DNA of 64,000 nt from Novosphingobium kunmingense (GTDB lineage: Bacteria; Pseudomonadota; Alphaproteobacteria; Sphingomonadales; Sphingomonadaceae). The notes under the pieces are model-generated. The model saw nothing but the letters and a program-made list of their open reading frames with translations, did not search any database and was not told where the DNA came from. How positions within the stretch are numbered: the first letter of the stretch is position 1; the number at the start of each line of letters is the position of its first letter. The stretch is taken from positions 1,054,001 through 1,118,000 of the forward strand of contig NZ_PHUF01000002.1 in assembly GCF_002813245.1 (NCBI RefSeq), in the 5' to 3' direction. Of this stretch, positions 26,869 through 36,722 are shown one piece after another. The position numbers and the translations under genes were made by a program.

Positions 26869-27236
26869 CACAGCACCTCCGGAGCGAGCGAGATGATCTT
26901 CATGTAGCCACGCCCGCGCAGTTCGCGGACCACGGGGCCGAAGATACGGGTGCCGATGGGTTCGGCGTTCTTGTTGATCAGCACGGCCGCGTTGCTGTCG
27001 AAGCGGATCACCGAACCGTCGGTCCGGCGAACTTCCTTCTTCGTGCGAACGATGACGGCACGGTGGACGTCGCCCTTCTTCACCTTGGTGCGCGGCTGCG
27101 CTTCCTTGACCGAGACGACGATGATGTCGCCAACGCCGGCAGTCCGGCGCTTCGATCCGCCCAGCACCTTGATGCACTGGACGCGCTTGGCACCGCTGTT
27201 GTCAGCGACGTCGAGCTGGGATTGCATCTGGATCAT
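26868..27236 (-). CDS. rplN: 50S ribosomal protein L14
   Basis: L14 (122 residues) lies at the subunit interface. It starts [27 protein letters not shown] and contains [38 protein letters not shown]. It is the first gene of the spc operon in E. coli; here a 61-base leader separates it from rpsQ. AAGGA lies 9 bases upstream of the ATG and falls inside a possible 8-bp hairpin (see 27241-27278). Confidence 0.97.
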   Translation of the reverse strand: MIQMQSQLDVADNSGAKRVQCIKVLGGSKRRTAGVGDIIVVSVKEAQPRTKVKKGDVHRAVIVRTKKEVRRTDGSVIRFDSNAAVLINKNAEPIGTRIFGPVVRELRGRGYMKIISLAPEVL

Positions 27237-27240
27237 TGAT

Positions 27241-27278
27241 CCGGTTCCTTCTCACTGGCTTGCCGGAACCAGTCCGGC
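27241..27278 (-). promoter_or_regulatory. Alternative hairpins covering the rplN ribosome binding site
   Basis: On the minus strand CTGGTTCC (27272-27265) can pair with GGAACCGG (27248-27241; one G-T wobble), which masks the AAGGA ribosome binding site of rplN. The same segment can instead form GCCGGA-CTGGT-TCCGGC (27278-27262), leaving the site free. The two forms exclude each other. No folding energy was computed. Confidence 0.45.
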
Positions 27279-27297
27279 AGTTCCAAAAAAGTCTTTA

Positions 27298-27567
27298 TCA
27301 GACGTCGGCTTCGACCGCGGCGGTCTTCCCGGCGGTGACGCGCTCGATGACCTTCCAGGTCTTGAGCTTCGACATCGGGCGGGTTTCCTCGATGCGGACG
27401 GTTTCGCCGGTCTTGAAGGCGTTGTCCTCATCGTGGGCATGGTACTTCTTCGAACGACGGATGATCTTCCCGTAAAGCGGGTGCTTCACCTTGCGTTCGA
27501 CCTTCACGACCACGGTCTTGTCGGTCTTGTCGGAAACAACGGTCCCGATCAGGATTCGCTTGGGCAT
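27298..27567 (-). CDS. rpsQ: 30S ribosomal protein S17
   Basis: S17 (89 residues) is an early 16S rRNA binder. It has [47 protein letters not shown] and [23 protein letters not shown], all diagnostic. ATG at 27567 was chosen by homology; the frame is open to 27666 within rpmC. It is the last gene of the S10 operon in the standard order, ten bases after rpmC. Confidence 0.97.
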   Translation of the reverse strand: MPKRILIGTVVSDKTDKTVVVKVERKVKHPLYGKIIRRSKKYHAHDEDNAFKTGETVRIEETRPMSKLKTWKVIERVTAGKTAAVEADV

Positions 27568-27577
27568 CGTTGCCTCC

Positions 27578-27781
27578 TTACTTCGCGCTGCGGGCGCGCT
27601 CGCCCTGCAACGTCTTGATGCGGGCGATGTCGCGACGCACTTCCTTGATGCGCGCGGGGCGCTCAAGCTGGTTCGTCGCGGCCTGGAAGCGCAGGTTGAA
27701 TGCCTCGCGCTTCAGTTCGCCCAGGTCAGCGGTCAGCTGGTCGTCGCTCTTGGCGCGCAGATCGTCAGCCTTGGCCATCAT
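27578..27781 (-). CDS. rpmC: 50S ribosomal protein L29
   Basis: L29 (67 residues) lies at the exit tunnel and binds chaperones such as trigger factor and SRP. It reads [58 protein letters not shown]. Two consecutive ATGs (27781 and 27778) overlap the rplP TGA, so either may be used. It starts inside the rplP stop and ends ten bases before rpsQ. Confidence 0.96.
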   Translation of the reverse strand: MMAKADDLRAKSDDQLTADLGELKREAFNLRFQAATNQLERPARIKEVRRDIARIKTLQGERARSAK

Positions 27782-28212
27782 TCGCCTCCGAGGTGAGTGG
27801 TGTCGCCCAGGCGGGCAACGACCTTGGTCTTGATCGGCAGCTTCATTGCCGCGCGGCTGAACGCTTCGGCAGCGAGCGGACCGGCAACGCCGTCGAGTTC
27901 GAACAGGATACGGCCCGGCTTGACGCGGGCAGCCCAGTATTCGACCGAACCCTTGCCCTTACCCTGACGGACTTCGGCAGGCTTCTTCGAAACCGGCACG
28001 TCGGGGAACACGCGGATCCACAGGCGTCCCTGACGCTTGATGTGGCGCGTGATGGCACGGCGGGCCGCTTCGATCTGGCGCGCGGTGATGCGTTCCGGCT
28101 CGAGAGCCTTGAGGCCGTAGGACCCGAAGTTCAGGTCCGTGCCGCCCTTGGCGAGACCGTTGATACGGCCCTTGAACGCCTTGCGGAACTTGGTCTTTTT
28201 CGGTTGCAGCAT
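27778..28212 (-). CDS. rplP: 50S ribosomal protein L16
   Basis: L16 (144 residues) helps shape the peptidyl-transferase/A-site region. It begins [54 protein letters not shown] and contains [35 protein letters not shown]. All are diagnostic. It starts two bases after rpsC and its stop overlaps the rpmC start. Confidence 0.98.
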   Translation of the reverse strand: MLQPKKTKFRKAFKGRINGLAKGGTDLNFGSYGLKALEPERITARQIEAARRAITRHIKRQGRLWIRVFPDVPVSKKPAEVRQGKGKGSVEYWAARVKPGRILFELDGVAGPLAAEAFSRAAMKLPIKTKVVARLGDTTHLGGE

Positions 28213-28214
28213 GA

Positions 28215-28925
28215 TTAGTTCCTGCGATCTTCACGAGCCGGACGGACGCCGGAAGTCTGGGCTTCCATCATCAGACGGTCCTGCGCCATCGGGTCGTGGC
28301 CAAGGATCTCGCCCTTGAACACCCACACCTTGATGCCGATGATGCCATAGGTGGTCAGCGCTTCGGCTTCGGCATAGTCGATGTTCGCGCGCAGGGTGTG
28401 CAGCGGCACACGGCCTTCGCGGTACTGTTCGACACGGGCGATTTCAGCGCCGCCGAGACGGCCGCCGCATACCACCTTGATGCCTTCGGCACCCAGACGC
28501 ATGGCCGACTGCATCGCGCGCTTCATCGCCCGGCGGAACGCCACGCGGCGGATCAGCTGGTCGGCGATGCCCTGGGCAACGAGCTTGGCATCGACTTCCG
28601 GCTTGCGGATTTCGACGATGTTCAGCTTGACGTCGCTGTCGGTCATCGCGGCGAGCTGCGAGCGCAGCTTTTCGATGTCCGCGCCCTTCTTGCCGATGAT
28701 GACGCCCGGACGAGCGGCATAGATCGACACGCGGCACAGCTTGGCCGGACGTTCGATCACGACCTTGCTGATGGCGGCCTGCGGCAGGGTTTCGACCACG
28801 AACTTGCGGATCTTGAGGTCTTCCTCAAGCAGCTTCGCGTAGTTCTTGCCTTCGGCGTACCAACGGCTGTCCCAGGTACGGTTGATCTGCAGACGCAGGC
28901 CGATCGGGTTTGACTTGTGACCCAT
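28215..28925 (-). CDS. rpsC: 30S ribosomal protein S3
   Basis: S3 (236 residues) lines the mRNA entry channel. It starts [33 protein letters not shown]. The KH domain ([18 protein letters not shown]) is intact, and the C-terminal domain has [19 protein letters not shown] and [19 protein letters not shown]. It lies three bases after rplV and two before rplP. Confidence 0.98.
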   Translation of the reverse strand: MGHKSNPIGLRLQINRTWDSRWYAEGKNYAKLLEEDLKIRKFVVETLPQAAISKVVIERPAKLCRVSIYAARPGVIIGKKGADIEKLRSQLAAMTDSDVKLNIVEIRKPEVDAKLVAQGIADQLIRRVAFRRAMKRAMQSAMRLGAEGIKVVCGGRLGGAEIARVEQYREGRVPLHTLRANIDYAEAEALTTYGIIGIKVWVFKGEILGHDPMAQDRLMMEAQTSGVRPAREDRRN

Positions 28926-28928
28926 GAC

Positions 28929-29306
28929 TTACGCCTCCTCGACTTCGCGAACCACGATCCGCAGCCGGCTGAACGGCTTGAGGATGCGGGTGGACTTGCC
29001 GCGGCCACGGGTGTGGAACCGCTTCATGGTGATCGACTTGCCGACGCTGGCTTCGCTCACAACCAGCGCGTCAACGTCGAGGTTGTGGTTGTTTTCCGCG
29101 TTGGCGATCGCGGATGCGAGAACCTTGCGGGCGTCGACGGCCATCGCACGCTTCGAGAAAGCGAGGATGTTCATGGCCTCTTCGGCCTTCTTGCCGCGGA
29201 TCAGACCGGCAACCAGGTTCAGCTTCTGGGCCGAACCGCGGATCTGCGTGCCGACCGACAGGGCTTCCTTGTCGCCGACGCGGCGGGGGGCTTTAGCCTT
29301 GGACAT
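28929..29306 (-). CDS. rplV: 50S ribosomal protein L22
   Basis: L22 (125 residues) lines the exit tunnel; its loop is a macrolide-resistance site. It contains VGTQIRGSAQKLNLVAGLIRGKKAEEAMNILAFSKR, NAENNHNLDVDALVVSEASVGKSITMKRFHTRGRGKSTRI and a basic C-terminal end. The start overlaps the rpsS stop by one base. Confidence 0.97.
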   Translation of the reverse strand: MSKAKAPRRVGDKEALSVGTQIRGSAQKLNLVAGLIRGKKAEEAMNILAFSKRAMAVDARKVLASAIANAENNHNLDVDALVVSEASVGKSITMKRFHTRGRGKSTRILKPFSRLRIVVREVEEA

Positions 29307-29584
29307 TAGCGCTTGCCCTTCTTGTCGGCGGCGTGGCCGGGGAACGTGCGCGTGGGCGCAAATTCACCGAGCTTGTGGCCGACCATGTCTTCGTTGACAG
29401 CGACGGGGATGAACTTGTGACCGTTGTAGACGTTGAACGTCAGACCAACGAACTGCGGCAGAATCGTCGAACGACGCGACCAGGTCTTGATCGGTCCGGC
29501 GCGAGTGCCAGCGTCCTGCGCGGCCTCGGCCTTCTTGAGCAGGCTCAGTTCGACGAAGGGGCCTTTCCAGACGGAACGTGCCAT
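29306..29584 (-). CDS. rpsS: 30S ribosomal protein S19
   Basis: S19 (92 residues) is in the 30S head with S13. It begins [20 protein letters not shown] and contains [48 protein letters not shown], diagnostic throughout. It lies six bases after rplB; its stop overlaps the rplV ATG by one base. Confidence 0.98.
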   Translation of the reverse strand: MARSVWKGPFVELSLLKKAEAAQDAGTRAGPIKTWSRRSTILPQFVGLTFNVYNGHKFIPVAVNEDMVGHKLGEFAPTRTFPGHAADKKGKR

Positions 29585-29590
29585 GTCTGA

Positions 29591-30427
29591 TTACCTCTTC
29601 TTCTTGGCGTGACGCGAACGGATGATCAACTTGTCCGTCTGCTTGTTGTTGCGGGTCCGGGCGCCCTTGGTCGGCTTGCCCCACGGAGTAACCGGATGAC
29701 GGCCACCCGAGGTGCGGCCTTCACCACCGCCGTGCGGGTGGTCAACCGGGTTCTTGGCAACACCGCGGGTCAGCGGGCGGATGCCCTTCCAGCGGTTGCG
29801 GCCAGCCTTGGCGAGGTTCTGGTTCGAGTTGTCGGGGTTCGAAACCGCGCCAACCGTGCCCATGCAATCGCCGCGCAGGTAGCGCTGTTCGCCCGAGTTG
29901 AGACGAACGATCACCATCCCGCGGTCACGACCGACGACCTGCACATAGGTGCCGGCCGAACGAGCGATCTGGCCGCCCTTGCCCGGCTTCATCTCCACGT
30001 TGTGGCAAATGGTGCCGACCGGCATGGTCGAAAGCAGCATGGCGTTGCCCGGCTTCACGTCGGTCTTTTCACCGGCGACGACAGTGTCGCCGACGGCCAG
30101 ACGCTGCGGCGCCAGGATGTAGGCCAGTTCGCCGTCCTCGTACTTGACGAGAGCGATGAACGCCGTGCGGTTGGGATCGTATTCCAGACGCTCGACAGTC
30201 GCGGGGGCGTCCCACTTGCGGCGCTTGAAGTCGATGTAGCGGTACTTCTGCTTGTGACCGCCAGCGATCCCGCGCGAAGTGACGTGGCCCTTGTTGTTAC
30301 GGCCGCCGGTCTTGCGCTTGCCTTCGGTCAGCGCCTTGACGGGCTTGCCCTTCCACAGCGCCGACTTGTCGACCAGGATCAGGCCGCGACGGGCCGGGCT
30401 GGTCGGGTTGTAGTTCTTGAGTGCCAT
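29591..30427 (-). CDS. rplB: 50S ribosomal protein L2
   Basis: L2 (278 residues) is one of the core 50S proteins, needed for subunit joining and peptidyl transfer. It has [48 protein letters not shown], the histidine-containing [35 protein letters not shown] and the basic end [11 protein letters not shown]. It lies eight bases after rplW. Confidence 0.98.
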   Translation of the reverse strand: MALKNYNPTSPARRGLILVDKSALWKGKPVKALTEGKRKTGGRNNKGHVTSRGIAGGHKQKYRYIDFKRRKWDAPATVERLEYDPNRTAFIALVKYEDGELAYILAPQRLAVGDTVVAGEKTDVKPGNAMLLSTMPVGTICHNVEMKPGKGGQIARSAGTYVQVVGRDRGMVIVRLNSGEQRYLRGDCMGTVGAVSNPDNSNQNLAKAGRNRWKGIRPLTRGVAKNPVDHPHGGGEGRTSGGRHPVTPWGKPTKGARTRNNKQTDKLIIRSRHAKKKR

Positions 30428-30435
30428 GGTGCGCC

Positions 30436-30741
30436 TCAGATCCCGCTGGTGATGTCGATCGACTGGCCTTCAGCCAGGCGCACGACAGCCTTCTTGACGT
30501 CCGAACGGCGATAGGGCTTGCCCTTCCACCGCTTGGTCTTGCCCTTCTGGGTCAGGGTGTTCACGGAGACCACCTTGACGTCGAACAGGGCTTCGACCGC
30601 TGCCTTGATCTGCGGCTTGGTGGCGCTGTCCGCCACCTTGAAGACCACGGCGTTGAATTCGCTGGCCAGCGTCGCCTTTTCGGTGATGTGGGGAGCCACG
30701 ATCACGTCGTAGTGACGCGTGTCGATTGCGTCCTTAGCCAT
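30436..30741 (-). CDS. rplW: 50S ribosomal protein L23
   Basis: L23 (101 residues) is at the exit tunnel rim, the docking point for trigger factor and SRP. It has [52 protein letters not shown] and [23 protein letters not shown] at 30741 overlaps the end of rplD by eight bases, so translation is coupled. The first residues ([11 protein letters not shown]) are normal. Confidence 0.97.
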   Translation of the reverse strand: MAKDAIDTRHYDVIVAPHITEKATLASEFNAVVFKVADSATKPQIKAAVEALFDVKVVSVNTLTQKGKTKRWKGKPYRRSDVKKAVVRLAEGQSIDITSGI

Positions 30742-31360
30742 TGAAACGGGCCTCCAGCTTTTCGACAGCGGCGCGGGTGAGCACCAGCGTGTCATGCTTC
30801 AGGATGTCGTAGACGTTCGCGCCCACGGCCGGGAGCACATTGACCCCGACGAGGTTGCGGGTCGCACGGGCGAATTCGGTGTTCACCGCTTCGCCATCGA
30901 TGACCAGAACCTTCTTGCCCCAGTTCGCCTTGGCGAGCTGCGCGGCGACGGCCTTGGTCTTGGCGTCCTTGACGTCGAGCGTGTCGACCACGACCAGACC
31001 GGCCTTGGCCTTGCTCGACAGGGCCATCTTCAGCCCCAGCGCGCGCACCTTCTTGTTCAGCGAGACGTCGAAGTCCCGGCGACGCGGGCCGTGGGCCTTG
31101 CCGCCGCCGATGAAGATCGGGGCCGCACGGTCACCGTGACGGGCCGTACCGCCGCCCTTCTGGCGGCCGAACTTCTTGCCGGTGCGCGACACTTCAGAAC
31201 GCTCCCGAGCGGCGCGGGCGATGCCGCGACGGTTTTCGAGCTGCCAGGTGACGACACGGTGCAGAATATCGGCGCGCGGCTCGAGGCCGAACACGTCATC
31301 GTTCAGTTCGACGTCGCCCTTGCCGGCGCTGCCATCGAGATTGGAAAGCTTCACCTTCAC
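30734..31360 (-). CDS. rplD: 50S ribosomal protein L4
   Basis: L4 (208 residues) has a loop in the exit tunnel; in E. coli it also represses the S10 operon by attenuation and translation inhibition. It contains [44 protein letters not shown] and the RNase-like fold [19 protein letters not shown]. It begins four bases after rplC and overlaps rplW by eight bases. Its known regulatory role makes it the prime candidate ligand for the structured spacers around rpsJ. Confidence 0.97.
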   Translation of the reverse strand: MKVKLSNLDGSAGKGDVELNDDVFGLEPRADILHRVVTWQLENRRGIARAARERSEVSRTGKKFGRQKGGGTARHGDRAAPIFIGGGKAHGPRRRDFDVSLNKKVRALGLKMALSSKAKAGLVVVDTLDVKDAKTKAVAAQLAKANWGKKVLVIDGEAVNTEFARATRNLVGVNVLPAVGANVYDILKHDTLVLTRAAVEKLEARFNG

Positions 31361-31364
31361 GGGC

Positions 31365-32123
31365 TTAACCCTCCTGGCCTTCGGTCGCTTCGACAGCCGT
31401 CGCTTCTTCAGCGGGGGTGTCGGCAGCGGCCGAATTGTTGCTGTTGGCGGCCTGCTTCAGGCCGGCGGGATAGGGAGCTTCGGCGTGGCGCGAGACCTTC
31501 ACCGAGTCCTTGACGGTCAGCCAGCTGTTCTTCGCGCCCGGGACCGAACCCTTGACGAAGATCAGGCCGCGCTCGTCGTCCACACGCACGATTTCCAGGT
31601 TCTGCTGGGTGCGCTGACGGTCGCCCATGTGGCCGGCCATCTTCTTGTTCTTGAAAACCTTGCCCGGATCCTGGCGGTTACCGGTCGAACCGTGGGCACG
31701 ATGGCTGATCGACACGCCGTGCGTGGCGCGCATACCGCCGAAGCCCCAACGCTTCATTGCACCGGCAAAGCCCTTGCCCTGGGTGTGGCCGGCAACGTCG
31801 ACCATCTGGCCAACTGCGAAGTGCGAAGCCGCGATCGTCGAACCGACTTCGAGAACCGCATCGTCAGCGACGCGGAATTCGGCCACGCGCTGCTTCAGCG
31901 AAACTTCGGCCTTTGCGAAGTGTTCGCGCTGCGGCTTGGCAACGTTCTTCTGCTTGGCTGCCCCGGCGCCCAGCTGCACGGCGACGTAACCGTCGCGATC
32001 AGCGGTGCGAACCGAGACTACCTGGCAATCTTCCAGCGCCAGAACGGTAACCGGCACGTGCCGACCGTCTTCCTGGAAAAGGCGAGTCATCCCCACCTTC
32101 TTGGCGATCACGCCTGTGCGCAT
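31365..32123 (-). CDS. rplC: 50S ribosomal protein L3 with C-terminal extension
   Basis: L3 (252 residues) is an early assembly protein near the peptidyl-transferase centre. It begins [28 protein letters not shown]. Its core loop is [55 protein letters not shown]. The usual end ([17 protein letters not shown]) is followed by about 35 extra residues, Ala- and Glu-rich ([17 protein letters not shown]). ATG at 32123 was chosen by homology. It is preceded by a 281-base structured spacer. Confidence 0.97.
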   Translation of the reverse strand: MRTGVIAKKVGMTRLFQEDGRHVPVTVLALEDCQVVSVRTADRDGYVAVQLGAGAAKQKNVAKPQREHFAKAEVSLKQRVAEFRVADDAVLEVGSTIAASHFAVGQMVDVAGHTQGKGFAGAMKRWGFGGMRATHGVSISHRAHGSTGNRQDPGKVFKNKKMAGHMGDRQRTQQNLEIVRVDDERGLIFVKGSVPGAKNSWLTVKDSVKVSRHAEAPYPAGLKQAANSNNSAAADTPAEEATAVEATEGQEG

Positions 32124-32404
32124 GATCCAGTCTCCTACAGAGGCCTGCCGAGACCATCCCGACAGGCGTGTCCAGCCCATGTGTGTGATACGAGCCCCGT
32201 CCGGGCTGGGTGCTCCCTGGCTGGTCGGAACCGGCCGGAAGCGAGACGGGGGACGCATGCCCGGAGCAAGCCCCGGAGGTATCCCTTGTGTCCTTGGCGT
32301 ATCCGCCAAGGCTCTGTCTCGTCGCAGGGATTTCCCTGCTAGGAGCCGGGCCGAAGCCCGGAAGGATGTGGATCCGAAGATCCGAAACTTTGGAACCGAG
32401 CGGC
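32124..32404 (-). promoter_or_regulatory. Structured spacer between rpsJ and rplC (multi-hairpin leader)
   Basis: This 281-base non-coding spacer interrupts an otherwise tight operon. On the minus strand it carries hairpins at 32370-32383 (GGATC with loop TTCG), 32346-32361 (CCGGGC with loop TTCG), 32324-32339 (GCAGGG with loop AAAT), 32292-32311 (8 bp, CCTTGGCG), 32261-32276 (CCGG ends), 32223-32236 (5 bp, one wobble), 32193-32207 (AGCCC) and 32143-32167 (GCCTG). Two are cUUCGg tetraloops, which are very stable. No ribosomal-protein start or promoter is evident inside. I infer an RNA control or processing element for rplC onwards. Confidence 0.65.
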
Positions 32405-32716
32405 TTAGGCCAGCTTGATTTCCACATTGACGCCGGCAGCAAGGTCCAGCTTCATCAGAGCATCGACCGTGGTGGCGTTGGGCTGCACGATGTCGAGCAG
32501 CCGCTTGTAGGTGCGAACTTCGAACTGCTCACGCGACTTCTTGTCGATGTGCGGTCCGCGGTTCACGGTGAACTTTTCAATTCTCGTCGGCAGAGGAATG
32601 GGGCCCCGGATAAGCGCGCCGGTGCGGCGGGCGGTTTCCGCGATTTCGCCGGTCGCCTGGTCGAGCACACGATGATCGAATGCCTTAAGACGAATGCGAA
32701 TATTCTGAGCTTCCAT
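32405..32716 (-). CDS. rpsJ: 30S ribosomal protein S10 (NusE)
   Basis: S10 (103 residues) is part of the 30S head and also the NusE partner of NusB in antitermination. It reads [66 protein letters not shown] and ends [13 protein letters not shown], all diagnostic. ATG at 32716. A terminator-like hairpin lies 25-42 bases upstream and a long hairpin-rich gap lies downstream, so it may be expressed apart from rplC. Confidence 0.98.
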   Translation of the reverse strand: MEAQNIRIRLKAFDHRVLDQATGEIAETARRTGALIRGPIPLPTRIEKFTVNRGPHIDKKSREQFEVRTYKRLLDIVQPNATTVDALMKLDLAAGVNVEIKLA

Positions 32717-32934
32717 TGTGTCCTACCGATGAGAAAGAGCAAAAGGGGCCTGCGCCCCATCAATTTCGAGCCGCGCCCCTACACAGGGTAAGGGATTCGC
32801 GCAAGCCCCTTTCCTCGCAGAAAATCGGCATTTCTGGCGCTGTCTCCCCATCAGCCGACTTCACGCAAGATAATGACACGATCAGCTGCCGCCACGTAAC
32901 AGAAATCCCTGGGCGTTCGAAAGCCGGCCGAAGC
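32717..32934 (-). other. Leader region between HNH gene and rpsJ
   Basis: This 218-base gap holds no supported protein gene. It presumably contains the S10 operon promoter, but I could not pick one with confidence. Near its rpsJ end lies the terminator-like hairpin described at 32741-32758. Confidence 0.6.
32741..32758 (-). terminator. Terminator-like hairpin in the rpsJ leader
   Basis: On the minus strand GGGGC-GCAG-GCCCC is followed by TTTTGCTC, about 25 bases before the rpsJ ATG. It may terminate read-through from the HNH/tuf side, or be an attenuator for the S10 operon like the L4-controlled site of E. coli. Confidence 0.55.
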
Positions 32935-33291
32935 TTAGCGCTGCTTCTTCTTCCCAAGCGGAGCGTTGAAGTCCGGTTCCTTGCCCGAGACCCAGGCGAT
33001 GAACTTCTCTACCCGGGGATCGATCCGCAGCAGGCCGGCGTCCAGGCCATTGCGTTGCAGCTCGGAGTTGGTGAACGTGGTGATCAGCATGCTCTGGCAG
33101 ATCGGGTGCATGGGGACCGTATCGCGCCCGCCCCGACTCTTGGGGATCGGGTGATGCCAGATCACCGTTTCACCGCAGGGCCGCTCGCACAGCCAGCAAT
33201 CACGCGGCGGGGGCGCCTCTACCGGATCCTCGGCTTCATCCCACGCATCCGCGCGCGAACCGTGCTTCGTGTATTTCCGGGCCAAGGCCAC
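32935..33291 (-). CDS. HNH endonuclease-like protein
   Basis: This 118-residue protein has a treble-clef HNH pattern: CWLCERPCGETVIWHHPIPKSRGGRDTVPMHPICQ gives CxxC, the HH of the HNH first strand, and a late HxxC pair (zinc ligands plus catalytic His). No other domain is seen. The start is GTG at 33291 or TTG at 33285; the latter has better spacing to AAGGG. Tiny HNH genes can be nicking or repair nucleases, but this one has no phage or toxin context: it lies between tuf and rpsJ on the same strand. The reason is unknown. Confidence 0.8.
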   Translation of the reverse strand: MALARKYTKHGSRADAWDEAEDPVEAPPPRDCWLCERPCGETVIWHHPIPKSRGGRDTVPMHPICQSMLITTFTNSELQRNGLDAGLLRIDPRVEKFIAWVSGKEPDFNAPLGKKKQR

Positions 33292-33300
33292 TTCCCTTCA

Positions 33301-33335
33301 AAGAAAAGGCCCGGCTCCCTTACGGAAGCCGGGCC
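33301..33335 (-). terminator. Terminator after tuf
   Basis: On the minus strand GGCCCGGCT pairs with AGCCGGGCC (9 bp, 10-base loop), followed by TTTTCTT. It lies about 33 bases after the tuf stop and overlaps the leader of the HNH gene. Confidence 0.85.
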
Positions 33336-33367
33336 ATTCTTGTCTCGGTTGCCCGAGGATCAGCGAA

Positions 33368-34558
33368 TTACTTCGTGATCTTGGCAACAACGCCCGAACC
33401 GACGGTGCGGCCGCCTTCGCGGATAGCGAAGCGCAGACCTTCGTCCATGGCGATCGGAGCGATCAGCTTGACCGACAGTGCAACGTTGTCGCCCGGCATG
33501 ACCATTTCGGTGCCTTCGGGAAGCACGACCTCACCGGTCACGTCGGTGGTGCGGAAGTAGAACTGCGGGCGGTAGTTGGCGAAGAACGGCGTGTGACGGC
33601 CACCTTCGTCCTTCGACAGCACGTAGACTTCGGCGCTGAACTCGGTGTGCGGCGTGACCGAACCCGGCTTGGCCAGAACCTGACCGCGCTCGACGTCTTC
33701 ACGCTTCAGACCACGAACCAGGGCACCGATGTTGTCGCCGGCTTCGCCCTGATCGAGCAGCTTGCGGAACATTTCGACGCCGGTGACGACGGTCTTCTGG
33801 GTGTCCTTGAGGCCGATCACTTCGACTTCGTCGCCAACCTTGACGATGCCGGTTTCCACGCGGCCGGTCACAACCGTACCACGACCCGAAATCGAGAACA
33901 CGTCTTCGACCGGCATCAGGAACGGCTTGTCGGTCGGACGCGGCGGCTGCGGGATCGCGGTGTCGACAGCGTTCATCAGCTCGACGATCGAGTTCTTGCC
34001 GATGTTTTCGTCACGGCCTTCGAGAGCGGCCAGAGCCGAACCCGGGATCACGGGGATGCTGTCGCCGTCGAAGCCGTAGCTCGAGAGCAGTTCGCGGATT
34101 TCCAGCTCGACGAGTTCGAGGATTTCCGGATCGTCAACCTGGTCGACCTTGTTCATGTAGACGACCAGAGCCGGCACGCCGACCTGGCGGGCGAGCAGGA
34201 TGTGTTCGCGGGTCTGCGGCATCGGGCCGTCAGCAGCGTTCACCACGAGGATGGCGCCGTCCATCTGCGCCGCGCCGGTGATCATGTTCTTCACGTAGTC
34301 GGCGTGGCCCGGGCAGTCGACGTGCGCATAGTGGCGCGCAGCCGTTTCGTACTCGACGTGAGCGGTCGAGATCGTGATGCCACGCTCGCGCTCTTCGGGA
34401 GCCTTGTCGATGTTCGCGAAGTCCACGGCTTCACCGCCGTTGATTTCGGCCATGATCTTGGTGATCGCAGCGGTCAGCGTGGTCTTGCCATGGTCAACGT
34501 GACCGATGGTGCCGATGTTGCAGTGCGGCTTGTTCCGCTCAAACTTAGCCTTAGCCAT
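33368..34558 (-). CDS. tuf: Elongation factor Tu
   Basis: EF-Tu (396 residues) delivers aminoacyl-tRNA to the ribosome with GTP. The G1 motif is GHVDHGKT, G2 covers [14 protein letters not shown]3 is DCPGHADY, and G4 is NKVD. Domains 2 and 3 include [22 protein letters not shown] and the end [11 protein letters not shown]. It is the only tuf copy in the window; a second copy elsewhere in the genome is common in proteobacteria. It follows fusA by 91 bases and is followed by a terminator. Confidence 0.99.
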   Translation of the reverse strand: MAKAKFERNKPHCNIGTIGHVDHGKTTLTAAITKIMAEINGGEAVDFANIDKAPEERERGITISTAHVEYETAARHYAHVDCPGHADYVKNMITGAAQMDGAILVVNAADGPMPQTREHILLARQVGVPALVVYMNKVDQVDDPEILELVELEIRELLSSYGFDGDSIPVIPGSALAALEGRDENIGKNSIVELMNAVDTAIPQPPRPTDKPFLMPVEDVFSISGRGTVVTGRVETGIVKVGDEVEVIGLKDTQKTVVTGVEMFRKLLDQGEAGDNIGALVRGLKREDVERGQVLAKPGSVTPHTEFSAEVYVLSKDEGGRHTPFFANYRPQFYFRTTDVTGEVVLPEGTEMVMPGDNVALSVKLIAPIAMDEGLRFAIREGGRTVGSGVVAKITK

Positions 34559-34604
34559 TGTCTCAAACCTTCTTTCGCTTTGAATTGAATCTGCGGGGTT
34601 TGGA

Positions 34605-34628
34605 CGGCGCCCGCTGAATCAGGCGCCG
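34605..34628 (-). repeat. Hairpin in the fusA-tuf spacer
   Basis: CGGCGCC (34605-34611) pairs with GGCGCCG (34622-34628) over a 10-base loop. No T-run follows. It may affect the balance of fusA and tuf expression, but there is no direct evidence. Confidence 0.35.
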
Positions 34629-34649
34629 CCCCTAGTCCCATCTTGCCGG

Positions 34650-36722
34650 TTAGGCAAGCTTCTCCTTGATTTCGGTCGCGACGTTTGCCGGGACTTCGTC
34701 GTAATGGGAGAAGAACATCGAGTAGTTGGCCCGGCCCTGGGTGAACGAGCGCAGCTGGTTCACGTAACCGAACATGTTGGCCAGCGGAACCATGGCCTCG
34801 ACGGCCTGCGCGTTACCGCGGGTGTCGGTGCCCTGGATCTGGCCGCGACGGCTGTTCATGTCGCCAATGACATCGCCCAGATATTCTTCCGGGGTGACGA
34901 CTTCGACCTTCATGATCGGCTCGAGCAGCTTGATGCCGGCCTTCTGGGCGACTTCGCGCATGGCACCGCGACCGGCAATTTCGAAGGCCAGAGCCGACGA
35001 GTCGACGTCGTGGTACGCACCGTCGTATAGGTTCACCTCGAAGTCGATGATCGGGAAGCCGATAAGGCTGCCGGTCTCGGCGGTTTCGCGGAAACCCTTT
35101 TCGATCGCGGGGATATATTCCTTCGGAATGTTACCGCCCTTGATCTCGTCCTTGAAGACGAAGCCCGAACCGCGCTCGCCCGGCGTGACCTTGACCTTCA
35201 CGCGGCCGAACTGGCCGGTACCACCCGACTGCTTCTTGTGGGTGTAATCGATGTCCACCGGCTTGGCGAGGTATTCGCGGTAAGCCACCTGCGGCGCACC
35301 GACGTTGGCTTCGACCTTGAACTCGCGGCGCATGCGGTCGACGATGATGTCGAGGTGCAGTTCGCCCATGCCCTTGATGATCGTCTGGCCCGATTCGTGA
35401 TCGGTCGAGACGCGGAACGAGGGATCCTCGGCCGACAGGCGATTGAGCGCGACGCCCATCTTTTCCTGGTCTGCCTTGGTCTTCGGTTCCACCGACAGTT
35501 CGATGACGGGTTCCGGGAACTCCATGCGTTCGAGCACGATCGGCGCCCGTTCCGCGCAGAGCGTGTCGCCCGTGGTGGTTTCCTTCATGCCCGCCAGCGC
35601 GATGATGTCACCGGCGAATGCCTCTTCGATGTCCTTGCGGTCGTTGGCATGCATTTCGAGCATGCGGCCGACCTTTTCCTTCTTGTCCTTCACCGAGTTC
35701 AGGTAGGTGCCCTTGGTGAGCGTACCCGAATAGATGCGGATGAAGGTCAGGCTGCCGACGAACGGGTCGTTCATGACCTTGAACGCCAGTGCGCTGAACG
35801 GCGCGTCGTCCTTGGGCGGACGGCTGTCCTTTTCGTCGCTGTCCATCTTGACGCCCTGGACGTCTTCGATGTCGAGCGGCGAAGGCAGATAGTCGACCAC
35901 GGCGTCGAGCAGGGGCTGGACGCCCTTGTTCTTGAACGCCGAGCCGCAGCAGACCGGCACGAACGACTGGTTGAGCGTGCCCTTGCGGATCAGCTTCTTC
36001 AGCGTGTCGACGTCCGGCATGTTGCCGTCGAGATAGGCTTCCATCGCGTCGTCGTCCTGCTCGACGGCAAGTTCGATCAGCTTTTCGCGGTATTCGGCCG
36101 CTTCGTCAGCAAGGTCGGCCGGGATTTCTTCATAGAAGAATTCGGCGCCAAGCGATTCGTCCTTCCAGATGATCGCGCGGTTGTGGACGAGGTCGACCAG
36201 GCCCTTGAGATCGGCTTCGAGGCCGATCGGCAGGTAAAGGACGGCCGGGGTCGCACCGAGGCGGTCGATGATCGACTGCACGCAGTACTTGAAGTTCGCG
36301 CCGGTGCGGTCGAGCTTGTTGATGAAGCACATGCGCGGAACGCCGTACTTGTCGGCCTGGCGCCATACGGTTTCCGACTGCGGTTCAACGCCCGCGACGC
36401 CGTCGAAGCAGGCGACCGCGCCGTCGAGCACGCGCAGCGAGCGTTCGACTTCGATGGTGAAGTCGACGTGGCCGGGGGTGTCGATGATGTTGATGCGGTG
36501 GTCGTTCCAGAAGCAGGTCGTGGCGGCCGAGGTGATCGTGATCCCCCGCTCCTGTTCCTGTTCCATCCAGTCCATGGTCGCGGCGCCGTCGTGGACTTCG
36601 CCGATCTTGTAGGACTTGCCGGTGTAATAGAGGATGCGCTCGGTCGTCGTGGTCTTGCCGGCGTCGATGTGCGCCATGATACCGATGTTGCGATACATGG
36701 AGAGCGGATGGCTGCGGGCCAT
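34650..36722 (-). CDS. fusA: Elongation factor G
   Basis: EF-G (690 residues) drives translocation of tRNA and mRNA with GTP. G1 is AHIDAGKT (about 16-23), the switch region has [13 protein letters not shown]3 is DTPGHVDF, G4 is NKLDRTGA. Domain IV has the conserved loop [28 protein letters not shown]. It is the third gene of the str operon, 110 bases after rpsG, and matches the housekeeping (not paralogue) form. Confidence 0.99.
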   Translation of the reverse strand: MARSHPLSMYRNIGIMAHIDAGKTTTTERILYYTGKSYKIGEVHDGAATMDWMEQEQERGITITSAATTCFWNDHRINIIDTPGHVDFTIEVERSLRVLDGAVACFDGVAGVEPQSETVWRQADKYGVPRMCFINKLDRTGANFKYCVQSIIDRLGATPAVLYLPIGLEADLKGLVDLVHNRAIIWKDESLGAEFFYEEIPADLADEAAEYREKLIELAVEQDDDAMEAYLDGNMPDVDTLKKLIRKGTLNQSFVPVCCGSAFKNKGVQPLLDAVVDYLPSPLDIEDVQGVKMDSDEKDSRPPKDDAPFSALAFKVMNDPFVGSLTFIRIYSGTLTKGTYLNSVKDKKEKVGRMLEMHANDRKDIEEAFAGDIIALAGMKETTTGDTLCAERAPIVLERMEFPEPVIELSVEPKTKADQEKMGVALNRLSAEDPSFRVSTDHESGQTIIKGMGELHLDIIVDRMRREFKVEANVGAPQVAYREYLAKPVDIDYTHKKQSGGTGQFGRVKVKVTPGERGSGFVFKDEIKGGNIPKEYIPAIEKGFRETAETGSLIGFPIIDFEVNLYDGAYHDVDSSALAFEIAGRGAMREVAQKAGIKLLEPIMKVEVVTPEEYLGDVIGDMNSRRGQIQGTDTRGNAQAVEAMVPLANMFGYVNQLRSFTQGRANYSMFFSHYDEVPANVATEIKEKLA

